Assembly (NCBI GenBank): GCA_017550445.1
Contig: JAFZOV010000165.1
Location: forward strand, 1 to 64,000
Reading direction: 5' to 3'
DNA from: Fibrobacter sp.
GTDB taxonomy: Bacteria; Fibrobacterota; Fibrobacteria; Fibrobacterales; Fibrobacteraceae
DNA length: 64,000 nt
Part shown: positions 42,288 through 50,473 of the stretch, piece after piece
Position numbering within the stretch: position 1 is the first letter of the stretch
Layout of the letters: every line of letters starts with the position of its first letter
The notes under the pieces: model-generated
What the model was told of the DNA's origin: nothing
Databases searched by the model: none
The model's input: only the letters and a program-made list of their open reading frames with translations
Program-made: the position numbers and the translations under genes

Positions 42288-43583
42288 ATGCTTGACTTTA
42301 ATGTTTTTTATCGATTGGCGGCAGCCATTGGCATTGGCCTGATTATCGGGTTGCAGCGCGAGCATACGTATATGGACAAGTCGGATCGGCATCCGGCTGG
42401 TGTGCGTTCGTTTACGTTGGTGGGCCTTGCGGGGGCTTTAACGGCGATGCTTTCGGATTTGATGAACGGTGTTGCCCCCTTTGTGACTGGTTTTATTGTT
42501 GTCGGACTTTTGCTTGTGGCGTCTCACTTGTCTTATGCCATGGGGCGTCGCCCCCAAGAAGGGCAACCGGCGGTGAGTAATGACGGTATAACGACCAATA
42601 TTGCAGTCCTTGTAGTGTATTTGCTGGGGGCCGTTTCTTGGTACGGGCGCCTGTTGGAATCCTGCATTGTTCTGGTGGTAATGCTCTGGGTGCTTTCGGC
42701 TAAGGAACAGCTGCATACTTTTGCCCAGCGCCTTTCTAAGGAAGACATTATAGCTATCGTGAAATTTGCGGTGATTACGGCGCTAGTATTGCCTTTCCTA
42801 CCGAATAATTCTTATGGCCCGCCGGGACTTGAAGTCTTGAATCCTCGGTCAATCTGGATTTTTGTGGTGTTCATTTCGGGCATTGGCTTTGTGGGCTACG
42901 GCCTAATCAAGCTTGTTGGCCCGGGCAAGGGCATTTGGCTTACGGGCTTGCTTGGCGGTCTTGCCAGCAGTACGGCGCTGACCCTGAATTTGGCGGGGCG
43001 CAGCCGCGAAAATGAAGATTATGCCTCTGACTTTACCCTTGGTATTGTGCTGAGCTGGGCGGTGATGTATGCTCGACTTTACCTGATTTGCATTTTCTTG
43101 AGCAGCTCTTTGGCGGGCCCCCTTGCGTTGCCGCTGTTGTTGCCGGTGGTGCCTGCGCTGGGGTATGCGCTTTACCTCAAGGTGAAGGAATTTCGCAATC
43201 ACCAGCAGAAGTCAGCTGACTTTACGAACCCCTTCAAGCTTTTGCCTGCGATTAAGTTTGGTGTCATCTTTACTTGCGTCATGTTTGTGGCTAATGCCGC
43301 TCGTGTTTACTTGGGGTCGGGTGCGTTGCTTGCTTGCAGCTTCTTGGGCGGTGCCGCCGAAATGGATGCAGTGGCTTTTTCCGTAATCGATATGAACTTG
43401 AAATCTGGCCTTGCGGTACGTGAATTGGTGCTGGCGCTCTTGTTTGCGAGCCTCGCCAATACAATCACGAAGGGTGGCTTGGTGTTTTTCTTGGGGGCAA
43501 AGTCGATGCGTCGTCCGATACTGCCTGCCGTGATTTTGATTTGTGCTGTGACGGGTGGCTTGATTGCGTATTACATGATTTAG
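42288..43583 (+). CDS. MgtC/SapB-DUF4010 family membrane protein
   Basis: The 431-residue protein has about 11-12 membrane helices. The N-terminal third is an MgtC/SapB domain (GIGLIIGLQREHT and GVRSFTLVGLAGAL), and the rest is a DUF4010 domain with PFLPNNSYGPPGLEVLNPRSIW and GLLGGLASSTALTLNLAGRS. Its function is unknown; MgtC domains are linked to magnesium limitation and membrane potential, but the fused form need not share that role. TATATT (42276-42281) is 6 bases before the ATG, suggesting a leaderless message. The gene is followed 10 bases later by thiD. Confidence 0.88.
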   Translation: MLDFNVFYRLAAAIGIGLIIGLQREHTYMDKSDRHPAGVRSFTLVGLAGALTAMLSDLMNGVAPFVTGFIVVGLLLVASHLSYAMGRRPQEGQPAVSNDGITTNIAVLVVYLLGAVSWYGRLLESCIVLVVMLWVLSAKEQLHTFAQRLSKEDIIAIVKFAVITALVLPFLPNNSYGPPGLEVLNPRSIWIFVVFISGIGFVGYGLIKLVGPGKGIWLTGLLGGLASSTALTLNLAGRSRENEDYASDFTLGIVLSWAVMYARLYLICIFLSSSLAGPLALPLLLPVVPALGYALYLKVKEFRNHQQKSADFTNPFKLLPAIKFGVIFTCVMFVANAARVYLGSGALLACSFLGGAAEMDAVAFSVIDMNLKSGLAVRELVLALLFASLANTITKGGLVFFLGAKSMRRPILPAVILICAVTGGLIAYYMI

Positions 43584-43593
43584 GATTGGGTTT

Positions 43594-44337
43594 ATGGGTG
43601 AAAAAATGATTCACGCTTTAACGGTGGCCGGCTTTGACGGCTCGGCCGGAGCTGGCTTTATCTCGGACATCAAGACGATGGCGCATTTTGGCGTGTACGG
43701 CCAGGCGGTCTGTACGGCGCTCACGCAGCAGAACGAAGAAGAATTCGTGTCGCCCGGTTGGGTTATCTGGGACCGCATTGAGGCTCAGCTCGAAACGCTT
43801 TTTAAAAAGCATACTTTCAAGTTCGTGAAAATCGGGCTTGTGGAAAAGTCGCGCACGTTAAAGCGCATTGTAGAATTCGTCCGCGAAAAATCGCCCGAAG
43901 CATTCATCGTATGGGATCCGATTGCTTCAGCAAGTGCGGGGTTCCACTTTATGCGTGATGCCGAAAAGTTCTTGCCGATTATGAAGTCCATCGATTTGGT
44001 AACGCCGAATCAAGATGAGTTTGCCTACTTGGGGCTTGGCCTTGCGGAATCTCGTGGTGAAATTCGTATGGGACATGATTTTGCGGTCCTGTTGAAGGGC
44101 GGACATGCGAGAGGCAAGGAATCAATTGATACCTTGTGGTACAAGGATGAACAGTACAAATTCAGGAGCCCGCGGTTGCCGGGCAAGGGCAAACACGGCA
44201 CCGGCTGTGTGCTCAGTTCTGCTATCCTTGCGAACGTGGCGCTCGGCAAAGATGTGCCCACTGCCTGCGAAATCGCCAAGCAGTACATGAACGAATACCT
44301 GAAAAGCGGCGAAGGAAGATTGGGCTTTTTGCCGTAG
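43594..44337 (+). CDS. thiD: Hydroxymethylpyrimidine/phosphomethylpyrimidine kinase
   Basis: ThiD phosphorylates hydroxymethylpyrimidine twice in thiamine synthesis. The 247-residue ribokinase-fold protein has the opening TVAGFDGSAGAGFISDIKTM (substrate loop), a WDPIASASAG segment, TPNQDEFAYL, LLKGGHARG and the ATP/anion-hole motif KHGTGCVLSSAI with catalytic Asp replaced in the usual GTGC pattern by the cysteine typical of ThiD. No TPP riboswitch is visible; it lies 10 bases after the MgtC gene. Related pyridoxal kinases are the main alternative. Confidence 0.88.
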   Translation: MGEKMIHALTVAGFDGSAGAGFISDIKTMAHFGVYGQAVCTALTQQNEEEFVSPGWVIWDRIEAQLETLFKKHTFKFVKIGLVEKSRTLKRIVEFVREKSPEAFIVWDPIASASAGFHFMRDAEKFLPIMKSIDLVTPNQDEFAYLGLGLAESRGEIRMGHDFAVLLKGGHARGKESIDTLWYKDEQYKFRSPRLPGKGKHGTGCVLSSAILANVALGKDVPTACEIAKQYMNEYLKSGEGRLGFLP

Positions 44338-44359
44338 GCGAGAGTGTTTTTTAGAAAGC

Positions 44360-44393
44360 AAAAGCGACTTCCATTTGGAGGTCGCTTTTTAAA
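44360..44393. terminator. Bidirectional terminator after thiD
   Basis: AAAGCGAC-tt-CC / GG-a-GGTCGCTTTTT form a hairpin with an A run on the left and a T run on the right. It serves thiD and the decayed gene on the minus strand. Confidence 0.88.
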
Positions 44394-44414
44394 TAGGGTT
44401 GAATTTACTTTAGT

Positions 44415-44921
44415 TTATTTCTGACCAGAAGCGATTTTCTCTGCTGCGATTTGCTTCGCTTTTTCGATGATATCTTGAGAAACGCCGAGAGACTTGAAAA
44501 TATCAATGCCCTCGTTCAAACCATCGGCCCTTCCCTCTTCCTTGCTTTCGTGAAGATCGTATTCGTAAGTCATATACTTGTTCCTTATGAAAGTGTCGGT
44601 CTTGTAGTAAGATACCTGGCTGTTGATGGTTTTAGTTTCGCTGGAGTCTGCGTTCCTGGTCGCAAAGTACTTCATGTATGCCCTTACGACAGGATCCTTG
44701 AACTTCTCGTACCTTGTAAATATAATAAATCCTGCAAGGCGAGAGAAGCGACAAACTTGTTTGTCATTTCCGAGCCGCAGCGGATTTGGAGCGAAGCTCA
44801 ATAGTTTTTGAAGGTAAGGCTACCTAAGGTGATGTCTGGATTTTCTCAAGCGCTGTTTCAAAACGAGTCCGAACATAATCGGGTCCGTAATGTCGAGATT
44901 GTCAAAAGGCTTGATTGCCAT
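44415..44921 (-). pseudogene. Decayed Rpn-family (PD-(D/E)XK nuclease/transposase) gene
   Basis: On the minus strand a good start (AGGAG, 7 bases, ATG 44921) opens MAIKPFDNLDITDPIMFGLV, the typical N-terminus of Rpn-type recombination-promoting nucleases, but the frame ends after about 33 codons. The C-terminal part reappears in another frame to 44415: FTRYEKFKDPVVRAYMKYF, then the charged end ESKEEGRADGLNEG and GVSQDIIEKAKQIAAEKIAS. The catalytic middle of about 150-200 residues is missing, so this is a frameshifted, internally deleted remnant. A functional family member is normally about 280-300 residues. A short start at 44801 would encode only the remnant tail. Confidence 0.75.
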
Positions 44922-45330
44922 TTATGTACTCCTGTGAAAGTTTTGCGGCTTGCAAACAGGAGGTATGCATGTATAGCGCAGAACACCGGTTCACAAACCT
45001 GTTGAATGACAGATTGTTTGTTCCACTTGCTATATGCATAGTGGAGGTGCTCTACGTTGATAGCCAAGGGGCCGGTTCCCCTCAGGGCAACTGTCGCGAT
45101 TCCAAACGTGTCAAGGCTTGCGAAGGGCGACGACCTCAAGCAGATAGTTCAACTTCCCGCCCTGAATAGTACTGAGTCGAGAGTCTCAGTACGGACGCCA
45201 ACGGCGTCAATTTCTCGGTGTCAGCGGGATTTACGCTACTACTGCATACAATATATAAATTCTCGTCGGAAAAAGATAGCGATTTTTTTATACTTTATAT
45301 GAATGGATTTCCTATGGGGGGTTAGTATTT
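44922..45330. other. Gene-poor stretch with two adjacent hairpins
   Basis: I see no convincing gene in this 409-base stretch. Frames open here have no recognisable product. Two perfect hairpins lie side by side: GTACTGAG-tcgagagt-CTCAGTAC (45169-45192) and GACGCC-aac-GGCGTC (45194-45208). The segment before them (about 45057-45165) is GC-richer and may be a decayed coding fragment. Near 45295 the sequence TATACT and a G-rich leader probably serve the FISUMP gene. Confidence 0.5.
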
Positions 45331-45954
45331 ATGAGAATAATTTCGATAGCGTTGGCTGTGTTTGCTCTTGGATTTGTCGCTTGCGGAGATGATTCGAATT
45401 CGTCTGCCCCGAGTGTTCCTGTTGAGATGGGTGAGTTTATTGATGCTCGCGACAATCAGACGTATAAGACAGTTGTCATCGGTTCGCAGACTTGGATGGC
45501 AGAGAATCTGAATTATGAAACAGAGAATAGCTTCTGCTACAATGATGAATATAGCTACTGCACTCAGTATGGACGCTTTTACACGTGGACTGCCGCGATG
45601 TCGGCTTGCCCTGCTGGCTGGCACCTCCCAACAAAAGAAGAATTTGAAATGTTGATTAATGCTGTAGGCGATAGCATTACTGCGGGGAAAAAACTGAAAG
45701 CTTCTAGTGGATGGTTTGCAAACAATGGTACGGATGCATATGGTTTTGGGGCATTACCTGCCGGTGATTGGGTTGTCGGTAATTGGGGCGCTGGCTCTTA
45801 TAGTCCCATCAACACTAGTGCTTGGTTTTGGACTTCCACAGAGGAAGATAGTCTACTCTATTACGCCTTGTACTTATACTACTACGATGATAACGTCACT
45901 TTTTCGAGCATCCCTGAGAGAGTTGCGATATCTGTCCGTTGTGTAAAGGACTAG
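45331..45954 (+). CDS. FISUMP-domain lipoprotein
   Basis: The 207-residue protein has a lipoprotein signal (lipobox FVAC, Cys 18) and one FISUMP domain (about 40-205), the paralogous domain first seen in Fibrobacter succinogenes. Marks are DNQTYKTVVIGSQTWMAENLNY, YGRFYTWTAAMSACPAGWHLPT, GFGALPAG, and the closing SVRCVKD. The fold is related to the formylglycine/C-type lectin-like group, with paired cysteines. The function is not established; outer membrane attachment and surface binding are likely. It has no operon partner. Confidence 0.93.
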   Translation: MRIISIALAVFALGFVACGDDSNSSAPSVPVEMGEFIDARDNQTYKTVVIGSQTWMAENLNYETENSFCYNDEYSYCTQYGRFYTWTAAMSACPAGWHLPTKEEFEMLINAVGDSITAGKKLKASSGWFANNGTDAYGFGALPAGDWVVGNWGAGSYSPINTSAWFWTSTEEDSLLYYALYLYYYDDNVTFSSIPERVAISVRCVKD

Positions 45955-46033
45955 TGAGGCGTAAGGCGAACGGTCATGTAAGAGCGAGACGAACTCACCT
46001 CTGGAGCCGTGGGCTGTTTTCTCGGATAGGAGA

Positions 46034-46061
46034 GGAGGTCCCGGGTCAAGCCCGGGAAGAC
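46034..46061 (-). repeat. Palindromic element P4
   Basis: On the minus strand it reads GTCTTCCCGGG-cttga-CCCGGGACCTCC. The ends match P9/P10, and it precedes a terminator in the gap between convergent genes. Confidence 0.8.
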
Positions 46062-46069
46062 AATTAAGA

Positions 46070-46102
46070 AAGGCTCCCCGCAGGGAGCCTTAAATTTTTT
46101 TT
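46070..46102. terminator. Bidirectional terminator between the FISUMP gene and typA
   Basis: AAGGCTCC-ccgca-GGGAGCCTT is followed by AAATTTTTTTT on the plus strand and TTTCTTAATT on the minus strand. Confidence 0.88.
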
Positions 46103-46130
46103 GGATTGCTTCGCCCCGTCGGGGCTCGCA

Positions 46131-47963
46131 TTAATCTTCTTCAGCCGGGCGCTTGGAAAGCTGCTTACGCTTGATCGGGTCGAGCTCGGTCTTGCGGAGG
46201 CGCAGCACTTCCGGCGTGACTTCGATGCATTCGTCTTCGTTGATGAAGGTGACGCATTCTTCCAAAGTCAGGCGGCGGTACGGAGTCAGCTGGATCATGT
46301 CGTCAGCGGACTTGGAGCGCATGTTGGTGAGGTGTTTACCCTTGGTGACGTTCACGATGATATCGACGTCGCGGTTGTGTTCACCCACGATCATGCCCGG
46401 ATAAACTTCTGCACCCGGTCCGATGATGAGGTAGCCACGGTCTTCCAGGTTGGAAAGTGCATAGCTAGCAGCTTCGCCCGGTTCCTTCGCAATGAGCACG
46501 CCATTCACGCGGGCCGGAATTTCGCCCTTGTACGGTTCGTAGTCCTTGAAGATAGACTGGCTCACGGCGTAACCCTTGGAAAGGGAGAGCAGCTTCGGGC
46601 GAATACCGATAAGGCCACGGGACGGAACGAGGTATTCGAGGGTCACGCGGTCGTTTTCGTCGGTGGTCATGTTGACCATTTCGCCCTTACGGGTGTTGAT
46701 TTCCTGAATGCAGGCGCCGCTGAATTCGTTCGGCACTTCGACCTTGAATTCTTCGATCGGTTCGAGGAGCTTGCCATTTTCGTCGTTCTTGAAAATCACC
46801 TGCGGAGAGCCGATGGTGAATTCATAGAGTTCACGACGCATGTTTTCGACGAGGATGGTCAAGTGGAGAATGCCACGGCCAGATACCTTGAAGGTAGAAG
46901 CGCCGTCGACCTTTTCGACGAGGAGGGCGGGGTCAGCCATGTGGGCGCGTTCCAGACGTTCCTGGAGCTGGTTACCCGTCATGAACTTTCCACCGTACTT
47001 ACCGGCCAGGGGCGAGGTGTTCACGGTGAAGAGCATGGAGATTGTCGGCGGGTCAATGTGGATGCGGGGGAGGTGCACCGGATTGTTCGTCGAAGAGAGG
47101 GTATCACCGATGTCGAAGTTGTCGAGACCGGCAATCAAGATGATGTCGCCCGGACCGGCTTCTTCGATCGGCTGCGGGGTCAGGCCTTCGTAACGCAGAA
47201 TCTTCTGGATACGGATGTTCTTCACCTTGCCGTCGGTCATGGCCTGTGCCACGGTGAGGCCCGGCTTGAACGTACCCTGCTGCACACGACCCACGGCCAA
47301 GCGGCCAAGGAAGCCCGAGTATTCGAGGGAAGCGATCTGCAGAAGCGGTTCTGCATTCGGATCGCCCTTCGGGGCCGGGATGCGTTCGATAATCTTGTCC
47401 ATCAAAATGTGGAAATCACCATCGGGGTCTTCCATTTCGGCCTTGCAGATGCCCTTACGGCCAGAGCCGAACACCTTGTCGAAGTCGAGTTGCTGTTCGT
47501 TGGCGTCAAGTTCGCAGAACAGGTCGAACACCTTGTCGAGTGCGCCGTGCGGGTTGCAGCCGTCGCGGTCGATCTTGTTCACCACGACGATAGGAATAAG
47601 TCCCATTTCAAGGGCCTTCTGGGTCACAAAACGGGTCTGAGCCATGGGGCCTTCGAAGGCGTCCACCACCAGAATCACGCCGTCCACCGTGCCGAGCACG
47701 CGTTCCACCTGGCCACCGAAGTCGGCGTGCCCCGGGGTATCGACGATGTTCACGCGATAGCCCTTGTACATGACGCTCGTGTTCTTGGAAAGGATGGTGA
47801 TGCCGCGTTCACGTTCCAGGTTGTCGGAGTCCATCACGCGTTCGTTCACTTCTTCGTTTTCGTGGAAGGTTCCGCACTGCTTGAGGAGCTGGTCCACCAG
47901 GGTAGTTTTACCGTGGTCAACGTGGGCGATAATGGCGACGTTTCTGATTTTAGATGGATCCAT
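46131..47963 (-). CDS. typA: Ribosome-associated GTPase TypA/BipA
   Basis: TypA is a translational GTPase related to EF-G and LepA that helps assembly of the large ribosomal subunit, mainly under stress or cold. The 610-residue protein has G1 AHVDHGKTT (13-21), G2 around ERERGITI, G3 [11 protein letters not shown]4 NKIDRDG, and the C-terminal TypA-specific block [23 protein letters not shown]. Domain order (G, II, III, V, CTD) and length are normal. It is a single gene, divergent from a receiver-like gene. Confidence 0.97.
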   Translation of the reverse strand: MDPSKIRNVAIIAHVDHGKTTLVDQLLKQCGTFHENEEVNERVMDSDNLERERGITILSKNTSVMYKGYRVNIVDTPGHADFGGQVERVLGTVDGVILVVDAFEGPMAQTRFVTQKALEMGLIPIVVVNKIDRDGCNPHGALDKVFDLFCELDANEQQLDFDKVFGSGRKGICKAEMEDPDGDFHILMDKIIERIPAPKGDPNAEPLLQIASLEYSGFLGRLAVGRVQQGTFKPGLTVAQAMTDGKVKNIRIQKILRYEGLTPQPIEEAGPGDIILIAGLDNFDIGDTLSSTNNPVHLPRIHIDPPTISMLFTVNTSPLAGKYGGKFMTGNQLQERLERAHMADPALLVEKVDGASTFKVSGRGILHLTILVENMRRELYEFTIGSPQVIFKNDENGKLLEPIEEFKVEVPNEFSGACIQEINTRKGEMVNMTTDENDRVTLEYLVPSRGLIGIRPKLLSLSKGYAVSQSIFKDYEPYKGEIPARVNGVLIAKEPGEAASYALSNLEDRGYLIIGPGAEVYPGMIVGEHNRDVDIIVNVTKGKHLTNMRSKSADDMIQLTPYRRLTLEECVTFINEDECIEVTPEVLRLRKTELDPIKRKQLSKRPAEED

Positions 47964-48063
47964 AATGGCTCTTTTGATTGACGTTTATTTTTGCGCGCAA
48001 ATTTAGAAATTCTAGCCGATTATGGCAATGTTTTGGGGTCAAGTTTACTATATTTGGGCTACT

Positions 48064-48519
48064 ATGGCAAAAGAATTCGACAATTTTGATGACGAAGAAA
48101 TGGACGAAGCCGCCCTCGAGAAGTTCGATTCCGAGGACTCCCTTGCCCAGACCCCCGTGGTTCGCGACTATAGCGACCGTCGTATCCTGATTTGGGAAGA
48201 AGACGATTCCCATCGCGAAGCCTGCCTGACCGTGCTGACCGACCTTTTGGTGGGTGCAACCATCAAGGCTGTAAAGACCGAGGCCGAAGCCCAGGAACAG
48301 CTCGAAAACGACGACTGGGATACCTTCGTTGTCGACTTCTATACCGAAGGCGTTTCTTCTAGCGACTTCATCAAGAGCGCGAACAACTATCCGGGTTCTA
48401 TCCTGGTGGCCCTGAACATGGGGCCGCTGACTCTTGCCGAAGAACGTGACCCATCCCGCACCGAATTGCTTCGCAGGCTTTTCGACGTGGAACGGGCCAA
48501 TACGCAGATTCACGCTTAG
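48064..48519 (+). CDS. Stand-alone receiver-like protein (degenerate response regulator)
   Basis: The 151-residue protein starts with an acidic tail (residues 1-30, D/E rich), then a receiver-like domain (about 38-140). The acidic pair is EEDD in RILIWEEDDSHREACL and the likely phospho-acceptor is the Asp in FVVDFYTEG. The conserved Lys of beta-5 is not evident, so phosphotransfer may be impaired. There is no output domain. The frame is open to 48022, but homology to receivers and the acidic start favour ATG 48064. TATATT at 48049-48054 lies 9 bases before it and no ribosome binding site is seen, so the message may be leaderless. The stop overlaps a GCGCC-aaa-GGCGC hairpin. Confidence 0.65.
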   Translation: MAKEFDNFDDEEMDEAALEKFDSEDSLAQTPVVRDYSDRRILIWEEDDSHREACLTVLTDLLVGATIKAVKTEAEAQEQLENDDWDTFVVDFYTEGVSSSDFIKSANNYPGSILVALNMGPLTLAEERDPSRTELLRRLFDVERANTQIHA

Positions 48520-48606
48520 CGCCAAAGGCGCAGTTACTAGTTGGTAGTTACTAGAAATTTTCAATTTATAATTCTAGTAACTTAGAACTAGTAACTTAGA
48601 ACTATT
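48519..48606. repeat. Hairpin plus heptad array H9 (CTAGTAA flavour)
   Basis: The hairpin GCGCC-aaa-GGCGC is followed by a clean run of 7-base units: agttact, agttggt, agttact, agaaatt, then ctagtaa, cttagaa, ctagtaa, cttagaa. The box GGCGCAGTTAC is shared with the inverted arrangement at 8041-8062. It fills the gap between two convergent genes. Confidence 0.78.
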
Positions 48607-49841
48607 TATCTGCAGAACGATAATTCGCCCGGAGTGGGTGTCGTAAGGCACCAAGCCGAGGAATCCGAACGCACCTTCCAGTGGTCAATGTTCAGTTGGC
48701 CACTTTGATTGTATTTGCCGCTACCCAGGGCCGGCACCACGTTGGTGTGCAGCGAGTCGGGGGCGCTTGCGTAGTACAGGGAATCCAGGGTGATTCCGTC
48801 GCATTGCAAAATGACGCTCCCTTTGCTGTTGGTCATGTCGCTCCAGCCGTCGGTGTTCACGTATTCTGCCGGAGTTTTTTCTGACGTGGCGTCACCTAAG
48901 ACCATAACCTCTCCTGGCAGAATTTCGCTGGTGGTGAGATTGTAGCGCTTGAGCGTGTTGGAGCTGGTAATCCCCAGAACGCAGTCGTCTAAAAGCAGCG
49001 TGTCGATAGTCCCGTTGTAGATCTCGACAAATTCATATTGAGCCGAGTCTTTGGCGGGGGCGGCGAAATATTCCGTAATCAGCAAGTTATCCGCCTGAGG
49101 CTTTCGGAATCCGGATCGGAGCGATAGCTTGATTTCGACATGGCGATCCTCTGCGGGCTTGATTCCCAAGGCCACTTTGCTCCGCAGGGAGTTCAGCGTG
49201 AGGTCGGGTACCGGGCTGTCTTCGGTGAGTAGGAACTTGTCGCTTAAACTGTAGATGGCGTTCCCTGTAGAATCGAACAGACTAATCTGCACATTGTATT
49301 CTACGCCAAGCTTAAGCATGCCGCTCTTGAAGTAAATTTTTCCGGTGGATTCTTCCATGGAAATTTCGTAGCGGTCGCTTTTGGATGTAAGCGTCATGGT
49401 TCCGCCCACAATTCCGCTTTCGTTCTTGAGTCCGGTAGGGACTTCTACTAGCACGAAGCCTACGATGGGGTGCATCTGGATCGAAAGATTCTCGGTGGAA
49501 CCGGCCTGTAGCTTGGTGGTGAGTTCGCCCATCTGCATCAGTGCCCCGTTGGCGTAAATCTTGGCTTTGAATGACCAGTTTTCGCTGGGGAAAAGGTCCA
49601 TGTTGAAAAGGGCGCTGTCGGCAGAGTGCACGTAGTGGATCGTGTCTGCGCCGTAGCAGTCCAGTACCAGGCTATCAAGCAGTGGGGGTGTGCTGTACTG
49701 CAGCCGGAGGGCGACGGACGCATGTTCCGAATAGCTGATGGTGGCGCTGGTTTCGTGGGGTTCGCTGCCACAGTTCCAGAGGGCGAAAGCGCAAAGGAAC
49801 GAGGTGGCGATGTTTGCATGTTTTGTGTTAATAGGACTCAT
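48606..49841 (-). CDS. Lipoprotein with C-terminal lamin-tail domain
   Basis: The 411-residue protein has a signal with lipobox-like ALWNC (Cys 24) and is mostly beta. Residues about 265-380 look like a lamin-tail domain: LLITEYFAAP, YEFVEIYNGT, then LLLDDCVLGI and ILPGEVMVLGD. This Ig-like domain is common in secreted nucleases and surface proteins of Bacteroidetes and Fibrobacter. The N-terminal part (about 30-250) is unrecognised. GGAGG precedes the start. The last 18 or so codons coincide with a degenerate palindromic element (P11), so the natural C-terminus may have been changed by it. Confidence 0.75.
   Translation of the reverse strand: MSPINTKHANIATSFLCAFALWNCGSEPHETSATISYSEHASVALRLQYSTPPLLDSLVLDCYGADTIHYVHSADSALFNMDLFPSENWSFKAKIYANGALMQMGELTTKLQAGSTENLSIQMHPIVGFVLVEVPTGLKNESGIVGGTMTLTSKSDRYEISMEESTGKIYFKSGMLKLGVEYNVQISLFDSTGNAIYSLSDKFLLTEDSPVPDLTLNSLRSKVALGIKPAEDRHVEIKLSLRSGFRKPQADNLLITEYFAAPAKDSAQYEFVEIYNGTIDTLLLDDCVLGITSSNTLKRYNLTTSEILPGEVMVLGDATSEKTPAEYVNTDGWSDMTNSKGSVILQCDGITLDSLYYASAPDSLHTNVVPALGSGKYNQSGQLNIDHWKVRSDSSAWCLTTPTPGELSFCR
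48624..48667 (+). repeat. Degenerate palindromic element P11 inside a coding 3' end
   Basis: The core GTGTCGTAAGGCACCAAGCC resembles P1 (GTGCCGTAAGGCACGAAGTC), and the right end GAGGAATCC resembles GAAGGATCT. It encodes the last codons of the lipoprotein on the minus strand. Confidence 0.6.
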
Positions 49842-49952
49842 AATACCTCCATTTGGTTGAGTGGTCCTATTTTATTAACACGCTGAAATTGAAAAAAGAG
49901 TTCAAAAAACACCCCTGTTTTTAGGGGGTATGGTTGTAAAATTTTTGATACT

Positions 49953-49989
49953 TTTAAAAATTGGCTTTTTTAAGCTAAAAACGCCAATT
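49953..49989 (-). terminator. Terminator of the release-factor-like gene
   Basis: AATTGGC and GCCAATT pair around a loop that itself has complementary T and A runs. On the minus strand the stem is followed by TTTTAAAA. A second hairpin, ACCCCT-gtttt-AGGGGGT, is at about 49913-49930. Confidence 0.75.
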
Positions 49990-50455
49990 AGAGCTTTAGC
50001 GCTTTTTGTCCGTTCTGCTTGCGGTTGCCTTGCAGCTTGGTGGCGCATGCCTTGTCTTGGCGGAGTATTTTCACCAGAGCGCTGGGGGTCAGGTTGAAGG
50101 CTGCCGCAGCCGCCTTGGTGTCGCCGTTCTTGGTAGCCATGATGTCGAAAACGTGCGCTACGAACAGCGGAAACAGGGCGTTGGTCGGTTGCAGGTGGCC
50201 GTTGCTCCCCGGAAAGGGCATTTCGGGGTTTGCGGGGGCTTCGCGGACTTGCAGGGCTAGGGCCATTTGCATTCGGTGTAGCGCATGGACCTTGTTTTCG
50301 TGAGCGGATCTCCCTTCGCACGATTTGATTTCTAAATTGAATTCCCGTAAACCGAGTAGAACTCCCGTGTTGGTCTTGTTGCGGTGCTGACCGCCGGGGC
50401 CCGACCCTTGAAAACCCTTGAGGGTGCAGGCACGAAGCAGTTCGTCCAGCGTCAT
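49988..50455 (-). CDS. Peptide chain release factor-like protein (GGQ domain only)
   Basis: This 155-residue protein (from ATG 50455) keeps the peptidyl-tRNA hydrolysis domain of class I release factors, with the motif GSGPGGQHRNKTNTG near residues 17-31, but has no codon-recognition domain. After the GGQ domain is a helical, basic tail (FNLTPSALVKILRQDK, then GNRKQNGQKALKL). Such proteins, like ArfB and mitochondrial C12orf65, free stalled ribosomes, and the basic tail of ArfB enters the mRNA channel. The longer start at 50479 would abut the divergent start of the next gene (ATGCAT); the internal ATG fits the family start MTLDELLRACTLKGFQG better. Confidence 0.85.
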   Translation of the reverse strand: MTLDELLRACTLKGFQGSGPGGQHRNKTNTGVLLGLREFNLEIKSCEGRSAHENKVHALHRMQMALALQVREAPANPEMPFPGSNGHLQPTNALFPLFVAHVFDIMATKNGDTKAAAAAFNLTPSALVKILRQDKACATKLQGNRKQNGQKALKL

Positions 50456-50473
50456 TTTTAAATAGGTATCGCG

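Noticed and set aside
43584..43593. Possible TPP riboswitch before thiD
   Set aside because: Only 10 bases separate thiD from the previous gene, leaving no room, and no THI-box sequence is seen upstream.
44858..45139. 93-codon minus-strand frame in the gene-poor stretch
   Set aside because: It overlaps the N-terminal part of the Rpn remnant in another frame and has no motif.
45057..45302. 81-codon frame with GGAGG upstream in the gene-poor stretch
   Set aside because: The start would be TTG, the frame runs through two perfect hairpins, and the product has no recognisable feature; it may be a decayed fragment.
46101..47981. 626-codon open frame opposite typA
   Set aside because: It is the reverse of a highly conserved GTPase gene and has no start signal.
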